In this document: positions 11,441 to 22,009 of the stretch, piece after piece
How the letters are laid out: each line of letters starts with the position of its first letter
How positions within the stretch are numbered: position 1 is the stretch's first letter
Notes under the pieces: model-generated
The model's database searches: none
What the model was told of the DNA's origin: nothing
What the model saw: the letters and a program-made list of their open reading frames with translations, nothing else
Origin: Blastomussa wellsi
Taxonomy: Eukaryota > Cnidaria > Anthozoa > Scleractinia > Plerogyridae
DNA: 64,000 nucleotides
Direction of reading: 5' to 3'
Assembly (NCBI GenBank): GCA_947652115.1
Contig: OX393561.1
Span: 5,224,635-5,288,634 of the forward strand
Position numbers and translations under genes: made by a program

Positions 11441-13533
11441 CGCCCTCTAATTTTCAATATGTTCATTGAAACATAGGAGCGTGACTCTGGGTTTGTCAGT
11501 GTATATATAGCAATACATGCACGTAAATGATTAGTCTTGTCTGAAGTCGCTGAAAAATAATCACAAACCATAGTTAAATATACCAAAGTGGGAAATAGTA
11601 TATGATTTCCAGTCCATCGAAATAATTTCTTTAGGTTAGTTTATTTTATCTGCTAGCGCTAAATTTTTTATCACCTCTTGTGACTATAAGTGCATAATAA
11701 TTAAAGTGCAAGGTAAAACCAACGTATATCAATCCATTGATTCATTTATGAGCAAGAAAAAAAAACTACAACCACAGTAGCATACGCTTACGCAGGTTTT
11801 TCCCTTTTGAAAATCTGTTGCCGCCATGTTCTTCAAAACCAGCACGGAGTCCATTTGAGGAAGGCATCGTTCACAGCCACAAACAATACTGGTTTCGGTT
11901 GTAACACAATTCGTACACAATGTAGCGTGGATTTTCAAGTTTTTTTTTATAATTTGCGCACTTGGTAACATGGAAGGAAAGTGTTCCTGGATGTTTCAAT
12001 TTGTGTGTCGTTTTCATAATTGACCAAAATAGAAACAAACGTATTCGAAAGAATGTCTTTTTAATTTTTATTTTTTTACTTTTTTGCTTTTAAAGCGCAT
12101 TACGTACATCAACAATAAACTAGGGGGTGGGGGAGCTGCGCATCCCGTGCACCCTACCCTAGATCCGCCCCTGCAGCTACAGCTGTTTATGAAAGTGATT
12201 CATTCAACTGAGCCCTAAACTGATAGGCTGAGGTTAGCTGTTGTTAACCTTAATTAATATTTGAAGCACTCACGTGCAGTTCATCACCAAAAGCTATTTA
12301 AGTCCCCCTGTAGAGCTAATTTCCCTTTCAAACACATATCATATCACATATCACATATCACATAACGGGACAAAGTTGCAACGACAATGCTTGCGGACAA
12401 GAAGATCTGTTCCTGTGAACCACCTTTACTGCCAAAAAACTACTTATTCTCATTTTACCCACATTACACCATATTACAAGTGTAGTTACATTACTAAGAT
12501 TAAAAAAAAAACAACAACAGCAATTTATTTGCATATTTAGAAGAAAGGTTTTAGGGCTTGTCCCTCAAATAGCCGCAAAGCTAGTTTAGCCGGGGCAAGA
12601 TGAGCACGAGAACATAATGAAAAGAAAAATCACAATAAATTACAAATACGCTGGAAAACGGAAAACTTAGCCTTACATAATAACGCAGATTTTAGCTTTT
12701 AAACAAAATTAGAGCAAATTACATGTAATTTTTATTATACTAGCAAAATATACTGCGAGAATTAATTTCACGGTTGTTTATTAAGACACCCCCTCTTCTT
12801 AAATGGCAGAAATACGGCATTTTAAATGCTAACTGGAGTCTGAAAATCGGTGACTTGCAGTCAATTAGCATGAAAAACAGTGCGAACGAACAAGCAACTA
12901 CAAACAACGATCGACAAACCACGGCCGTAAACTATGACTTGAGTCTGAAAATAAATAAAATGAATACTCCCCTTTTAATTGGAACCTAACTTAAACCCAT
13001 TTAAATACTGAAATGACGGATTCCCCTATACTTCAACTAGTGAAATCCCTGCCCTTTTACCTGAAGCCTTAGCCTAACGGATGTGTAAATTTACTGTCAC
13101 TTAAGTTAGCTCTTTATGGATGATCAATGAAGAAGAAATGTGGATGATCCGTGACAATCAATTTTTCCATACTTGCATGAGTATTCACAAGTCTAAATAA
13201 GTTCACTCGCTTAACGAAATTTTAAAATGTTGCATTTTTAATTTTTAAACAGCTCAACTGATTTTGTAAATATGCGGTACATGTATGTATGATACAACTA
13301 CATACTATATCTGTACAGTAAAATTGAAAACTTGCATTCAAAGTTTATGATATGAACTTTTTGTTTATGTCCCTTTCGTATAAATATAAATATAACGGAT
13401 TATCAGTATGTTGATTTAAGGTTATGAAAAGGTAGTAAAATATTTTCAATGTGTAAGTTTTTCATCAGATGCCAACTCCATCATTTTATGAAAATAACAT
13501 AGTGTAGTTTCAAAACTTCAATCATCAATAATT
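11441..13533. other. intergenic stretch
   Basis: No gene recognised. A fragment at 12118-12178 ending in AGATCCGCCCCTG resembles the opposite end of a repeat that begins GGCGGATCCAGGATTTTTTT at about 23555. A possible first exon on the minus strand (ATG at 11827, GT donor after 36 bases) is too weak to annotate. Confidence 0.4.
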
Positions 13534-14222
13534 TCAACAGTTCTTTCTTAGTAGTTCAGTGAGTGTATTTAACATAGCCATGTTCATCATCGCTTGTTGT
13601 TGTTTCTGGAATTGCTGTTGTTGTTGCTGGCCCTGTTTCTGTTGTTGAAGCAGCATGGCTTGGAACTGCTGTTGTTGACGCAATTCTCCAGCCTTTAATT
13701 CAAGCTCTTTTTTTCTGCTGAGCTGTTGGTCAACATGTTCAGTGGCTTTTCTTTCAAGGCTTCGCTCCAAGAGTTCTGTTACACTGGTGTGGCTTTTCCT
13801 CTTTTTGGGTGTTGCACCATCAGAGTTTTCTTGATCAGCTGTACTGTTTCGTCTTTCAGTTTCACTCAATTTCTCTGTAGCTCTTTTCGCTTTCCTCTTT
13901 CTCCTCCTGCTGCCCCTCCCAATCTACAATCTTGTCATTGATATCGGCCAGGGCTTGGTATATCTCGTCGTATTCAACATCCACCCCACTAGCTCCACTC
14001 TCTTAATTCCCTTTCTCTTTTCTTACAGTTTTGGTGTAACTTATCAAACCTCTCTCTAACTGATCTTTTGGTAACTTTCACTCCACTCTCTTGACTATTC
14101 AAATGTTCTGCGATCTTGTCCCATGCATGATCTTGTCCTCTCTCTTTCGAACCTGGCCGGTATTCTAAGAAGTAGTGCTTCATGTTTTCGTTTCCAAATA
14201 AACAGTTCTCGTTTCGCCATGG
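13534..14222 (-). pseudogene. Myb/SANT-like DNA-binding ORF, frameshifted, likely transposon-derived
   Basis: Three consecutive reading frames on the minus strand together resemble one protein. The first (to about 13989) has SKERGQDHAWDKIAEHLN followed by VTKRSVRERFDKL, the tri-helix Myb/SANT-like pattern common in cnidarian transposon-associated proteins. It ends at an in-frame TAG. The next frame continues with an acidic segment (VDVEYDEIYQALADIND). A third frame ends with a basic patch (PKKRKS) and a long coiled coil of about 45 residues very rich in glutamine. A further frame change near 14170 would join an upstream ATG (about 14222). With three breaks in under 700 bases this is a pseudogene unless the assembly has indels. 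The autonomous partner is not nearby. Confidence 0.6.
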
Positions 14223-16810
14223 CTACCAAAAAAAGTCAGAAAAAGTGTCAGCCCTACTACAATACTTCACTGTCACTAATGTTCGGGTTCTTTAATAGAA
14301 AATGCTTTTAATTTTTGTATTTTAGAAGTGAAATGTTTCGCTTAACGATTTGTTTACATGTACGTGGACTTCGTCGTGACAAAAGGCCAACAAGAAACAT
14401 AAACAAATGTAATCCGGGTTTGTAATCACATTCAATTCGAAAACTGTTTGATTTGATAATTTAAGTTTACTTACGACAAGACTACCATTAGTTTAAAACA
14501 CAAAAACTCACCTTTCAAAACTCGTTCTGAAGAGTACGACTTTTAGTCCAAATTTCGTTGTCGACGATCGGCTGACAACAAGTTTCCCGCTTGCGTGACA
14601 GTGACGTGAACAACTACGCATGCGCAGTGCGCATGCGCTAGCAAACTCGTACTCGTACTCGTTTTCGTACTCGAATCTAAAGCTCTCTATTTTCATTTAC
14701 AACATTTCCCTTCGTTTCAGTGGCTTGCCTGAAAATTAGCAAAGCTTAGTACTTATGAAGCTAAGTGCATGAAAAATACCATTTACATTTACATTTATTT
14801 GCTTTTATTTTCCATACTGATAGAAAATGACACAAAAAAAAATGCTCCGAAAAACACATAACTACTTTCAAACATTAAATCCCCGGAAAGGAAAATGCCA
14901 TAAATGGGCATAATAAGCATGCACTGCTGCAAGGGATATGCTTTTAAAGTAGTAGAGAGTGTACTGATTAAGGTATAGAAGTCTTTTCTTTTGTTTGTCT
15001 GTTTGTTTATTTTTTTATTCGTTGATGGTGATTTTCCTTACTGAAATCTATTTTTATCGATTCAAAAAAGGTATAGAAATCAGGATTTCGGTAAACAATA
15101 GGGTATTATCGATTAAAAAGATAGATTTCGATAAGGAATTAGGGTTTCTGAATTTTTATGCATTATATTGAAATATCAAAATCCATTCAATGGAATAGGG
15201 AAGGTTTTTTTGCATACGCAATCTACAATCAGATGACAAAATATCAACTTTACATCCTCATGTTCCCAGCAGGATTCCCCATCAACGAATGGCGGGGTTA
15301 TAACACACTTCAATAATCTCTTATTTCGACCTTATTCTTCTCAACAACATGCGCATGCGTCACGAGGCATAACAAATGTTATGCTCTTAAATTTGCATGT
15401 CTGAAAATAACTTGGAGAACAACACGCAGTTTGAACAGCTGCTGTTTCAACAGACTAATCGATGAATCGATCATCATGGAAATAAAAATGACATAAACGG
15501 GATAAAATTAACATCGAACGTCAGGAAAAATTTAACAGGAACCATTCGAGTGGCATTAATTACATATTATTTTTATAGCACGCGTCATTTACCAAGTTCG
15601 AATATTTCGCTCAATGGCCTAAGGAAGACTGAAAATTAAACAACCTAAAATATTACATTCATAGCCGAATTGTTCATGAATGTCTTGAATTATGAAGATG
15701 CATCTATTTGTGTAATCATTTCGTTTATTTTAAGCTGAGTTGAGTGTAATTTACAAGAAACAACATGCACACACTATTTTCCATTATAGTTCACCACTAA
15801 ATTTTCTCCGATTCTGATTGGTTTAAATTGCTCATGTGACGCTATAGTGCCCGCGAGCGGAGCAACATTATTTAAACAAATGGAGTGTTTCTGTTGAGGA
15901 ACTATCGACAGATAGCTGCTCGCCGGAAATGTGACGTTTTTAAACAAATATTTGTCCGAGAAGCGAAGATCTCAGGGCAAAGAGTCAAGCCGCATATATT
16001 AACATTCGTCGAAATATTAACGATCTATAAGGTTATCAGCACAAGTTATTATGTGTGATCAAATAATTTGCTTAATACCGCCGGGATGGCGTAAAAGCGT
16101 CCGGGTGTTATAATTTAACTTTCCCTTGACTGCAAATCATCACCTTCATCAGTGTATTCGGCCGAAATATAGGTGAGACAAAAATGTGTATTTTATTTTC
16201 ATTTGTTGATACTTGTATTAGTACTGTGAGGAAGACATTAGAGAGATTAAGTATGACGTTATACGGCAAACGGCAAATGCGAGACTGCCTTTCATTTTGT
16301 TACCTTTTATCTAGTTCTCAAATAAATCTCTCAGAAAAATAGGGAAAAATCACTTGTTCACAACAAACCGGCTTATTTCCGCGCACAAACGCAACTACAG
16401 AAGTTGAATTTTTGCCGTTCGCGGAAAAAACAAACGTCATGCTTAATCTCTCTATTATAGTGGATGCTTGCAAAAAAATATATCTAGATATACATATAGA
16501 AATATAACTCTCACAGATATGACAAGCATAAAGCCATGCCTCAGTAGATTTTTTTATGATGATGAGTCGGTGTTAGACAAACGTCGCAAGGTAAAGTTTG
16601 TGGCGAACCCTGAACGAAGATGAGAGTTTTCGACTATTTTTAAGCTGTTGCTATGTGGTAAAGATAGATAAATATGAACATCGTCCTTCTTATGATGGTT
16701 AACTTTCTTCTTAACCATTTAAATGGTAGTGCAAAAAAACTAATTCAGGCATAACCGTTTTGAAACAGGTGCATGTCACGAAAGATCACGAAACTGGCTC
16801 GCCCGCACTG
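14223..16810. other. intergenic stretch with short repeats
   Basis: A CGTACTC-rich patch with the palindrome GCGCATGCGC lies at 14620-14680. No gene or RNA recognised in the rest. Confidence 0.4.
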
Positions 16811-17367
16811 CCCAGGGGGGTACTCACATCATACATGACGGGGAGGTCTGACGTATTTTTTGGGTTGAAAATTTACAGGCTCGGTATTTTTTTTTTTTTT
16901 TTTTTTGGGGGGGGGGGGGGGGGGGTTCAAGAGATCTGCCACGTATTTTTTGGGTCACATCTCATCTCATTCATATCTCATCTCACCTCATCTCATTAGC
17001 TTATTGATGCAAAATCGTGCATTAGAAGAGTTTGATTGAATAAATCCGCATTGAGGTGTTTAAGTCTTGTACATTTTTGGGTAGGAAATTTTGATGCCCA
17101 GAAGAGAACAACAAAGCCCGAGAAGAATGGTGAGACGATTCCTTGCGGCTCCGCTGTCGAAACGAATCATTCGTACTCGAAATCCTGCCAGCTACGCAGG
17201 CTAAACACAATGCTGCCCACACATCGCTAACCCACGATGTCATTCCGGAAACGAAACACTATTTATTTTTGAAAAAGCTCCTTGTTTTGGGTTTGCACTA
17301 TGAAGCTCCGTCGAACCACCCCACCCCCCCCCCCCTCCGGTTATGTATAATGCGAATACCCCCTGGG
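16811..17367. repeat. possible MITE with CCCAGGGGGGTA ends
   Basis: The left end CCCAGGGGGGTACTC and the right end AATACCCCCTGGGG are imperfect inverted repeats about 550 bases apart. The interior holds CATCTCATCTCA simple repeats, a T20 run (16887-16906) fused to G19 (16907-16925), and a C-rich run near 17321-17335. No ORF of interest. The homopolymers make this stretch prone to assembly error. Confidence 0.45.
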
Positions 17368-17726
17368 GCTCACTGATGCTGATGCGAGAAACCGGCAGCA
17401 ATTCTAAACCAAAATAGTTTCAATTTCTGAATTTTCATTTGCTACCGGTAGCTAGAGAAAACACTTCATTTATCGTAAACACGTTAAAACTCCCACTATA
17501 TTAAACAGCTTCGAAATGCTAATTTTTGGTATAGTTAAGGAAATAAGCATCTGCCTCGTTGGAATAATTGATTTTTTTCTTATTGTCGTATTAATTTATT
17601 TTGCTTTGTACCACGGTAGGCTAGTGGCTTTTGGCTTAGCTTGGAATTTTTTCCTCAGAGGCTTAAAAATGACGGTTAGAGAGTTATTTTTCTTTATTAC
17701 AGATACCTGTGTAATTTGCATTCACC
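17368..17726 (+). other. upstream region and 5' UTR acceptor of GPCR gene 2
   Basis: A strong splice acceptor, CTTTATTACAG, ends at 17702, 24 bases before the ATG. It implies a short leader exon segment after a 5' UTR intron. The upstream exon was not found. Confidence 0.45.
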
Positions 17727-18539
17727 ATGAACTTCAACAGCTGGAACTGGTTCTGGAGTGTGGTTTTCGGAGTCACTGCAGTAGTAATCATTATAAGCAA
17801 CATCCTGACTATTTTAGTTCTTCTTCAGCGAAGGTTTCGCAAACGCCCCCATTACTTGTTGATTGATTTAGCCATAGCTGACCTGTTGGTTGGATTATTC
17901 ACTGTACCAATTTATATGATGGCGGTTATCTCCAGTGACAAACTGGTGTCAAGACTCATACTTGATTGCGTGGACATGTTTACAGGTCTGAGTTCTGTTT
18001 TCATACTGACAACTATCTCACTAGAAAGGCTCCACGCTATCGCTCGACCACTTCGTCATCGACAGTTATCCTCACATAGCTACGCCGTTGCCATGGGAAT
18101 TCCGTGGATGCTGTCCCTTATTGTGACTTCAACCCGAGCGCTACTTTACTTGTCTGTAATGAATGATCTCCAGTTCCTAATTGTTGTTATTATCAGTTTA
18201 TCGACCCCTTTGTCGATAACTTGCACTGCTTATTGTGCCATTTGGAAAAAGCAAAGCTCCCGACTAAGAAATGAAGTAAGGGCGAGGAATGAGGCCACTT
18301 TGTCAAAGACATTGTTTTTGATAACAGGAACATTTGTCTTGACATGGGTACCATTCCAGGTTTTATTTATTGCGTCAAGTTTGTGTGTGTCCTGTAGGAA
18401 TGTGCACAGTGTAGTTATTTTAGAAGTCAAGTTGCTTCAGTTCGGGAATTCGTTTATTAATTTTATCATTTATTGTTTAAGAATGCAAGATTATAGGAAA
18501 CTGATTTGCGAAATATTTCCCGGCTGCAATGGCAGGTAG
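17727..18539 (+). CDS. class A GPCR, adenosine-receptor-like orphan (copy 2)
   Basis: A 270-residue intronless receptor that aligns without gaps to copy 1 over 260 residues. Landmarks: N25 (in SN rather than GN), D52, E100-R101, W127, P161, Y169, W207, P209, N245 and Y249 (NFIIY). Position 3.25 is not cysteine; C81 sits at 3.30 in the shared DCVDMFTG. Loop 2 is short and has no cysteine; loop 3 keeps CxxC (C220, C223). The C-terminal tail is only about 18 residues, much shorter than in copy 1, leaving few phosphorylation sites for arrestin. The third intracellular loop is short and basic, with RARNEATLSKT shared with copy 1. An AATAAA lies at 19051. The pair probably arose by local duplication, both on the plus strand. 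Ligand unknown. Confidence 0.92.
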   Translation: MNFNSWNWFWSVVFGVTAVVIIISNILTILVLLQRRFRKRPHYLLIDLAIADLLVGLFTVPIYMMAVISSDKLVSRLILDCVDMFTGLSSVFILTTISLERLHAIARPLRHRQLSSHSYAVAMGIPWMLSLIVTSTRALLYLSVMNDLQFLIVVIISLSTPLSITCTAYCAIWKKQSSRLRNEVRARNEATLSKTLFLITGTFVLTWVPFQVLFIASSLCVSCRNVHSVVILEVKLLQFGNSFINFIIYCLRMQDYRKLICEIFPGCNGR

Positions 18540-18594
18540 CGTTTTAGGCATCGGGAAATTAATCCGTTGGCCGATAGCGGAGTTATTGCACTGA

Positions 18595-18760
18595 CTTAAG
18601 CCCCGATCAAACGGTCATGATAGTTGATGATCGTCGATGATAGTTCCAGCTATCATCTCCGTTTGAACACGAACTATCATCAACTATCATCACCTATCAT
18701 TCACTTTGAACTTGTTCAAAATCTTCATGATAGTCGATGACAGTATTCAGAACGCCAGCA
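18595..18760. repeat. ATGATAGT-rich repeat, probably a MITE end
   Basis: GATGATAGT and its complement ACTATCATC recur several times, allowing multiple hairpins. Only one end (CCCCGATCAAACGGTCATGA) is clear; the far terminus was not identified. Confidence 0.4.
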
Positions 18761-19333
18761 ACCCCTCATAGATTCATACTGATACAATTATAATGCTAAG
18801 CAGAACAAAACTGATCGTGCAAAAGTTCCTGCAGTTGAGTATGGTTCATTGGTATAAACGTTCTGAAACGTATCAAGCTATTTTTTCTTCGAAAACAAAC
18901 GAAACGACGGCGACGACAAGAACAGCAAAATTTTGTGCATATGGAGTGCATATTGGAAAGAAAACCACGCCACCTTAGCTATAACCATCTCCAATTCAAC
19001 GAAAGCAGAGACGAGGACGACTACAAGGACGCGGGAGTTTTTAATAGTTAAATAAAAATACAGCGCGCTTTCATTTTGGCGGCAAAACGGCTGATTTATT
19101 GTTTTTCTTCTAAGAGTTTTAGCAAGAATGTCTAAGTAACGACAACAGACCAATTGTCAGTGCAAAATAAAAAAAATTGTGAGCATTCACTGATCTCATT
19201 CATATTGGGCTTATTTAACTTTCTTTAACCGGGAGGGAGGCTTCAGAAGCCCCCTTCCTCTATGTAACTTCAAATCCGATTATTTAGTGATCACGAAATT
19301 AACACAGAACGATGTTCACACTAATTTTAATAT
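18761..19333. other. intergenic stretch
   Basis: 3' flank of GPCR gene 2, including the AATAAA at 19051. Nothing else recognised. Confidence 0.4.
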
Positions 19334-19583
19334 GTATAACAATATAATTTGGTTTTATCAACTGGGTTGATAATGTGAATTGGCCACCGTAAAGAGATTC
19401 AAGAGCTGACGTTTCGAGCGTTAGCCCTTCATCGAAGGGCTAACGCTCGAAACGTCAGCAATTGAATCTCTTTACGGTGGCCAATTGACATTATCAACCC
19501 AGTTGATAAAACCAAATTATATTGTTATACTTCCCACCGACGCAGCACCACAGTTTCTTTCGAAACTTACCCCCTCTATTTAA
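19334..19583. mobile_element. Penelope-like element terminal palindrome
   Basis: 19334-19530 is a near-perfect palindrome centred at 19432, containing GGGCTAACGCTCGAAACGTC in both orientations. It continues into CGACGCAGCACCACAGTTTC and CTTACCCCCTCTATT. The same modules flank a fragment at 44508-44943 that still encodes a GIY-YIG-type C-terminus, and recur at 54549-54695. I therefore call this an inverted-terminal-repeat remnant of a Penelope-like retroelement rather than a DNA-transposon MITE. No coding sequence remains here. Confidence 0.55.
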
Positions 19584-19669
19584 TATGTATAGATCGAAAT
19601 GTATAGATTAGAAATAAATAGGATTTTGGGGGGGATCTTTAGACGATCTGGAAGAAACGTTGGTCGATT

Positions 19670-20120
19670 TACTTTTATTTTAGCCAAGCCTAAAAGCGGA
19701 GTTCTTTTCAAGGAGCCCATAGCGCCCGTTTGTGAAAATGCCGAAATATATCAGAAAAATTAAAAAAAAACGTCAACTCAAATTGCAGAAATTCCGCTGA
19801 GAACATGGATTATAATCCGTTTCATAATCCATGCTGAGAAAGATCATGAAAAATTACAAAATCTCTGCCAGAACCCAAGAAAAAAAATTCAGACTTGAAC
19901 CCGCGATCAATGAAAAACCAATACCTGGTCAGCGGTTAACTTAGAAAAAACACGTGATCTCGATGAGTTTTAACCTGAGCCCGCAATATGGTCAACGGAT
20001 ACCTTCTTTGGACAGCTGACAATTGACCATAACATGGCAAAGATGAAAGCTAATATGGAAACCTTGTAAATGTTAACCAGGTCGAACTCTCTTTGGACTA
20101 TGGCCGCCATATTGATATTT
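19670..20120. repeat. dispersed repeat family, copy 2
   Basis: Carries the same ordered blocks as 4689-5578 (TTTAGCCAAGCC, GTCAACTCAAATTGCAGAA, AACCTGAGCCCGC), here without the microsatellite. A small hairpin, ATGGATTATAATCC with its inverted match, lies near 19804-19833. Confidence 0.5.
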
Positions 20121-20616
20121 ATTGAGGCGACGTCATTCGTAAGTACGTACGTACTTTGCACGCGCCCACGAGTAGTGCCGATTGCCATTTTGAACCCGAA
20201 AAATGAAAGGCATGGCTCTCCTGTTTGTACTTCATATGCTTTCTTGGTTCTCCTTTGGGCTTCGGGACTGCTGCGCTGCAATCCAGTAGTTCAGTGATTT
20301 TACCTATTTCTAATGCACCCCATCATTCCAAGTGGAGTAAAGTTTCAAACATGGCGGAGCCAAATGCCTCGGCTATTTCTATTTAAGATCATGAGCCCAG
20401 TGTCACTCGATAAAGACAGGTATTCTCAATTTTAACGAAAAACTGTGAGATAAATATAGATTTTTAGAAAATTTTGGAATATTTAGGGATTTTTAGAAAA
20501 TTTTGGGGATATTAAGAGATTTTGTGAGAGACTTTTAGGGAAAAAAATTGTATTTTCCGGATAGATTTTTAGAGCATTTTTTGAGATATTTGAGTCTAGG
20601 GCTAGCCGGAAAACAA

Positions 20617-20699
20617 TGCAGTGCCCAGACCGAGGGTCAAACGCGAACATTTCGATTCCGAGTACAGTACACTAACCATTAGGCCATCGCGCCTTCCCA
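20617..20699 (-). repeat. tRNA-like SINE head or tRNA relic
   Basis: Read on the minus strand it begins GGGAAGGCGCGATGGCC, then CTAATGGTTAGTGT (box A-like) and GTTCGCGTTTGACCC (degenerate box B). The arms do not fold into a full cloverleaf by eye, so a SINE-derived or pseudo-tRNA origin is likelier than a working tRNA. Confidence 0.4.
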
Positions 20700-21377
20700 T
20701 TAACCAAAATTAGTGGAATGTAAAACTTCATTCCCTTACTTTAATTGTTTTCATTTATATATTGAGTACACACAACAACGGTGTGTTCTTTTTTCGGCAT
20801 AAAAGAAAGTTTCAAGATAGAAAATTTTACGGCAGTATTATAATTATTGAGAAAAATAAATGGTCTAATTATAAATTTAGTACGCCATCCTGGATTTTAT
20901 TTTAAAACAAATACTTATCTCAAGTTAGTATTAACAGACTTTAATCATATCTAATATGATAAATTGTTTCTAAATTAGGAGTAAAAATGGAAATTTCAAG
21001 ATAAAACATAATGATAAATAATAATATGATTAAAACCAAACAGTGCGAATTTTGTAATAAAAAATAATAAATCCTTCGTAATAGTTGAATATTTAGGGTA
21101 TTAGAAAACATGTCACATTCATTTTTTTTTTTAATTCGATAACTTCCACAAAAAGGGAGTCTCTGTTATCACTTGGTATTTAATCATATCTACCAATTAT
21201 TCGTTTGACGAGATAATAACCAGTTACACGAAAATTAAACTTCCCGTAAACTTCACAATAAAAACATTGTAAGCACAACTGTAATTGTAACACAAGATCA
21301 CAGCTACAATTAAAACAAGAACCTTGTTATTGTACGGTCGTTATTGATGTTTTAATGTATTCTTCTCTTCACCTTTA
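20700..21377. other. AT-rich intergenic stretch
   Basis: No gene or element recognised. Confidence 0.4.
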
Positions 21378-21547
21378 GGCCACTTCAGAAAATACCATAA
21401 TACTCTTTGTTTGCCCCCAGAATTTTGCATAAGCATTGTTTTTTTTTTCTCTTGGGACCATTGTAAGTCCAATGAGAAACTGGAAAAAATGCTTATGCAA
21501 AATTTTGGGGACAAACAAAGAGTATTATGGTATTTTCCGAAGTGGCC
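21378..21547. mobile_element. mariner-like MITE with TA target site
   Basis: The left end GGCCACTTCAGAAAATACCA and right end TGGTATTTTCCGAAGTGGCC are inverted repeats extending more than 60 bases inward with few mismatches, separated by a short loop. TA flanks both ends (21376-21377 and 21548-21549), as in Tc1/mariner insertions. No transposase remains; the open frames through it are repeat artefacts. Confidence 0.7.
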
Positions 21548-21938
21548 TATTCGATGTGTTTGTCACAGCGTTCAGAAAAATAGACAACATTTGCATTCCC
21601 CGATGGCCCTGGGGCGAAAGCTTTCTGAACATGAATGCGAGGCTTCGCTCGAAAAAATGGAATTTCTGGCGTTTGAGTGGGTTAGCACTCGTCTCCATAT
21701 GTCAAATGACATTTACGCCATAGTGACACTTTAGTGATCGTAACATACGGATGTCTATATGTAAAAATGACAGACACTTTAGAGATCCTTACATAAGCAG
21801 GGTTACTCTATTGACTATGCTTGCGGTTAGTTCCACTGTGGTTTGCTTGCGGTTAGTTTTCATCTGGTGCTTAGGGCGACACAATAATTTGTATATATTT
21901 ATGCTTACAGTATATATAGTTAGAAAATTTGGGTTCTA

Positions 21939-22009
21939 TGAGCCAGCACCTGGTTGGTGTAGTGTTTAGTGATCTATCACTAACCCGGGTTCAACTCTCG
22001 CGGTCCGAA
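21939..22009 (+). repeat. tRNA-derived SINE head
   Basis: GGTTGGTGTAGTGTTTAGTGA resembles a D-arm with box A, and CCGGGTTCAACTCTCG a T-arm with box B. It is followed by A/T-rich sequence. Loose folding only; likely a SINE relic. Confidence 0.4.

Noticed and set aside
11729..11971. Minus-strand frame containing an ATGGCGGCAACAG start and a GTAAGC donor
   Set aside because: Could be a first exon, but no partner exon was found and the frame is otherwise unremarkable.
19400..19460. Hammerhead-like GATGA...GAAAC pattern in the Penelope-type end
   Set aside because: The core lacks the U of CUGANGA, stem II needs a bulge, and there is no room for stem III before GTC, so the ribozyme fold fails.
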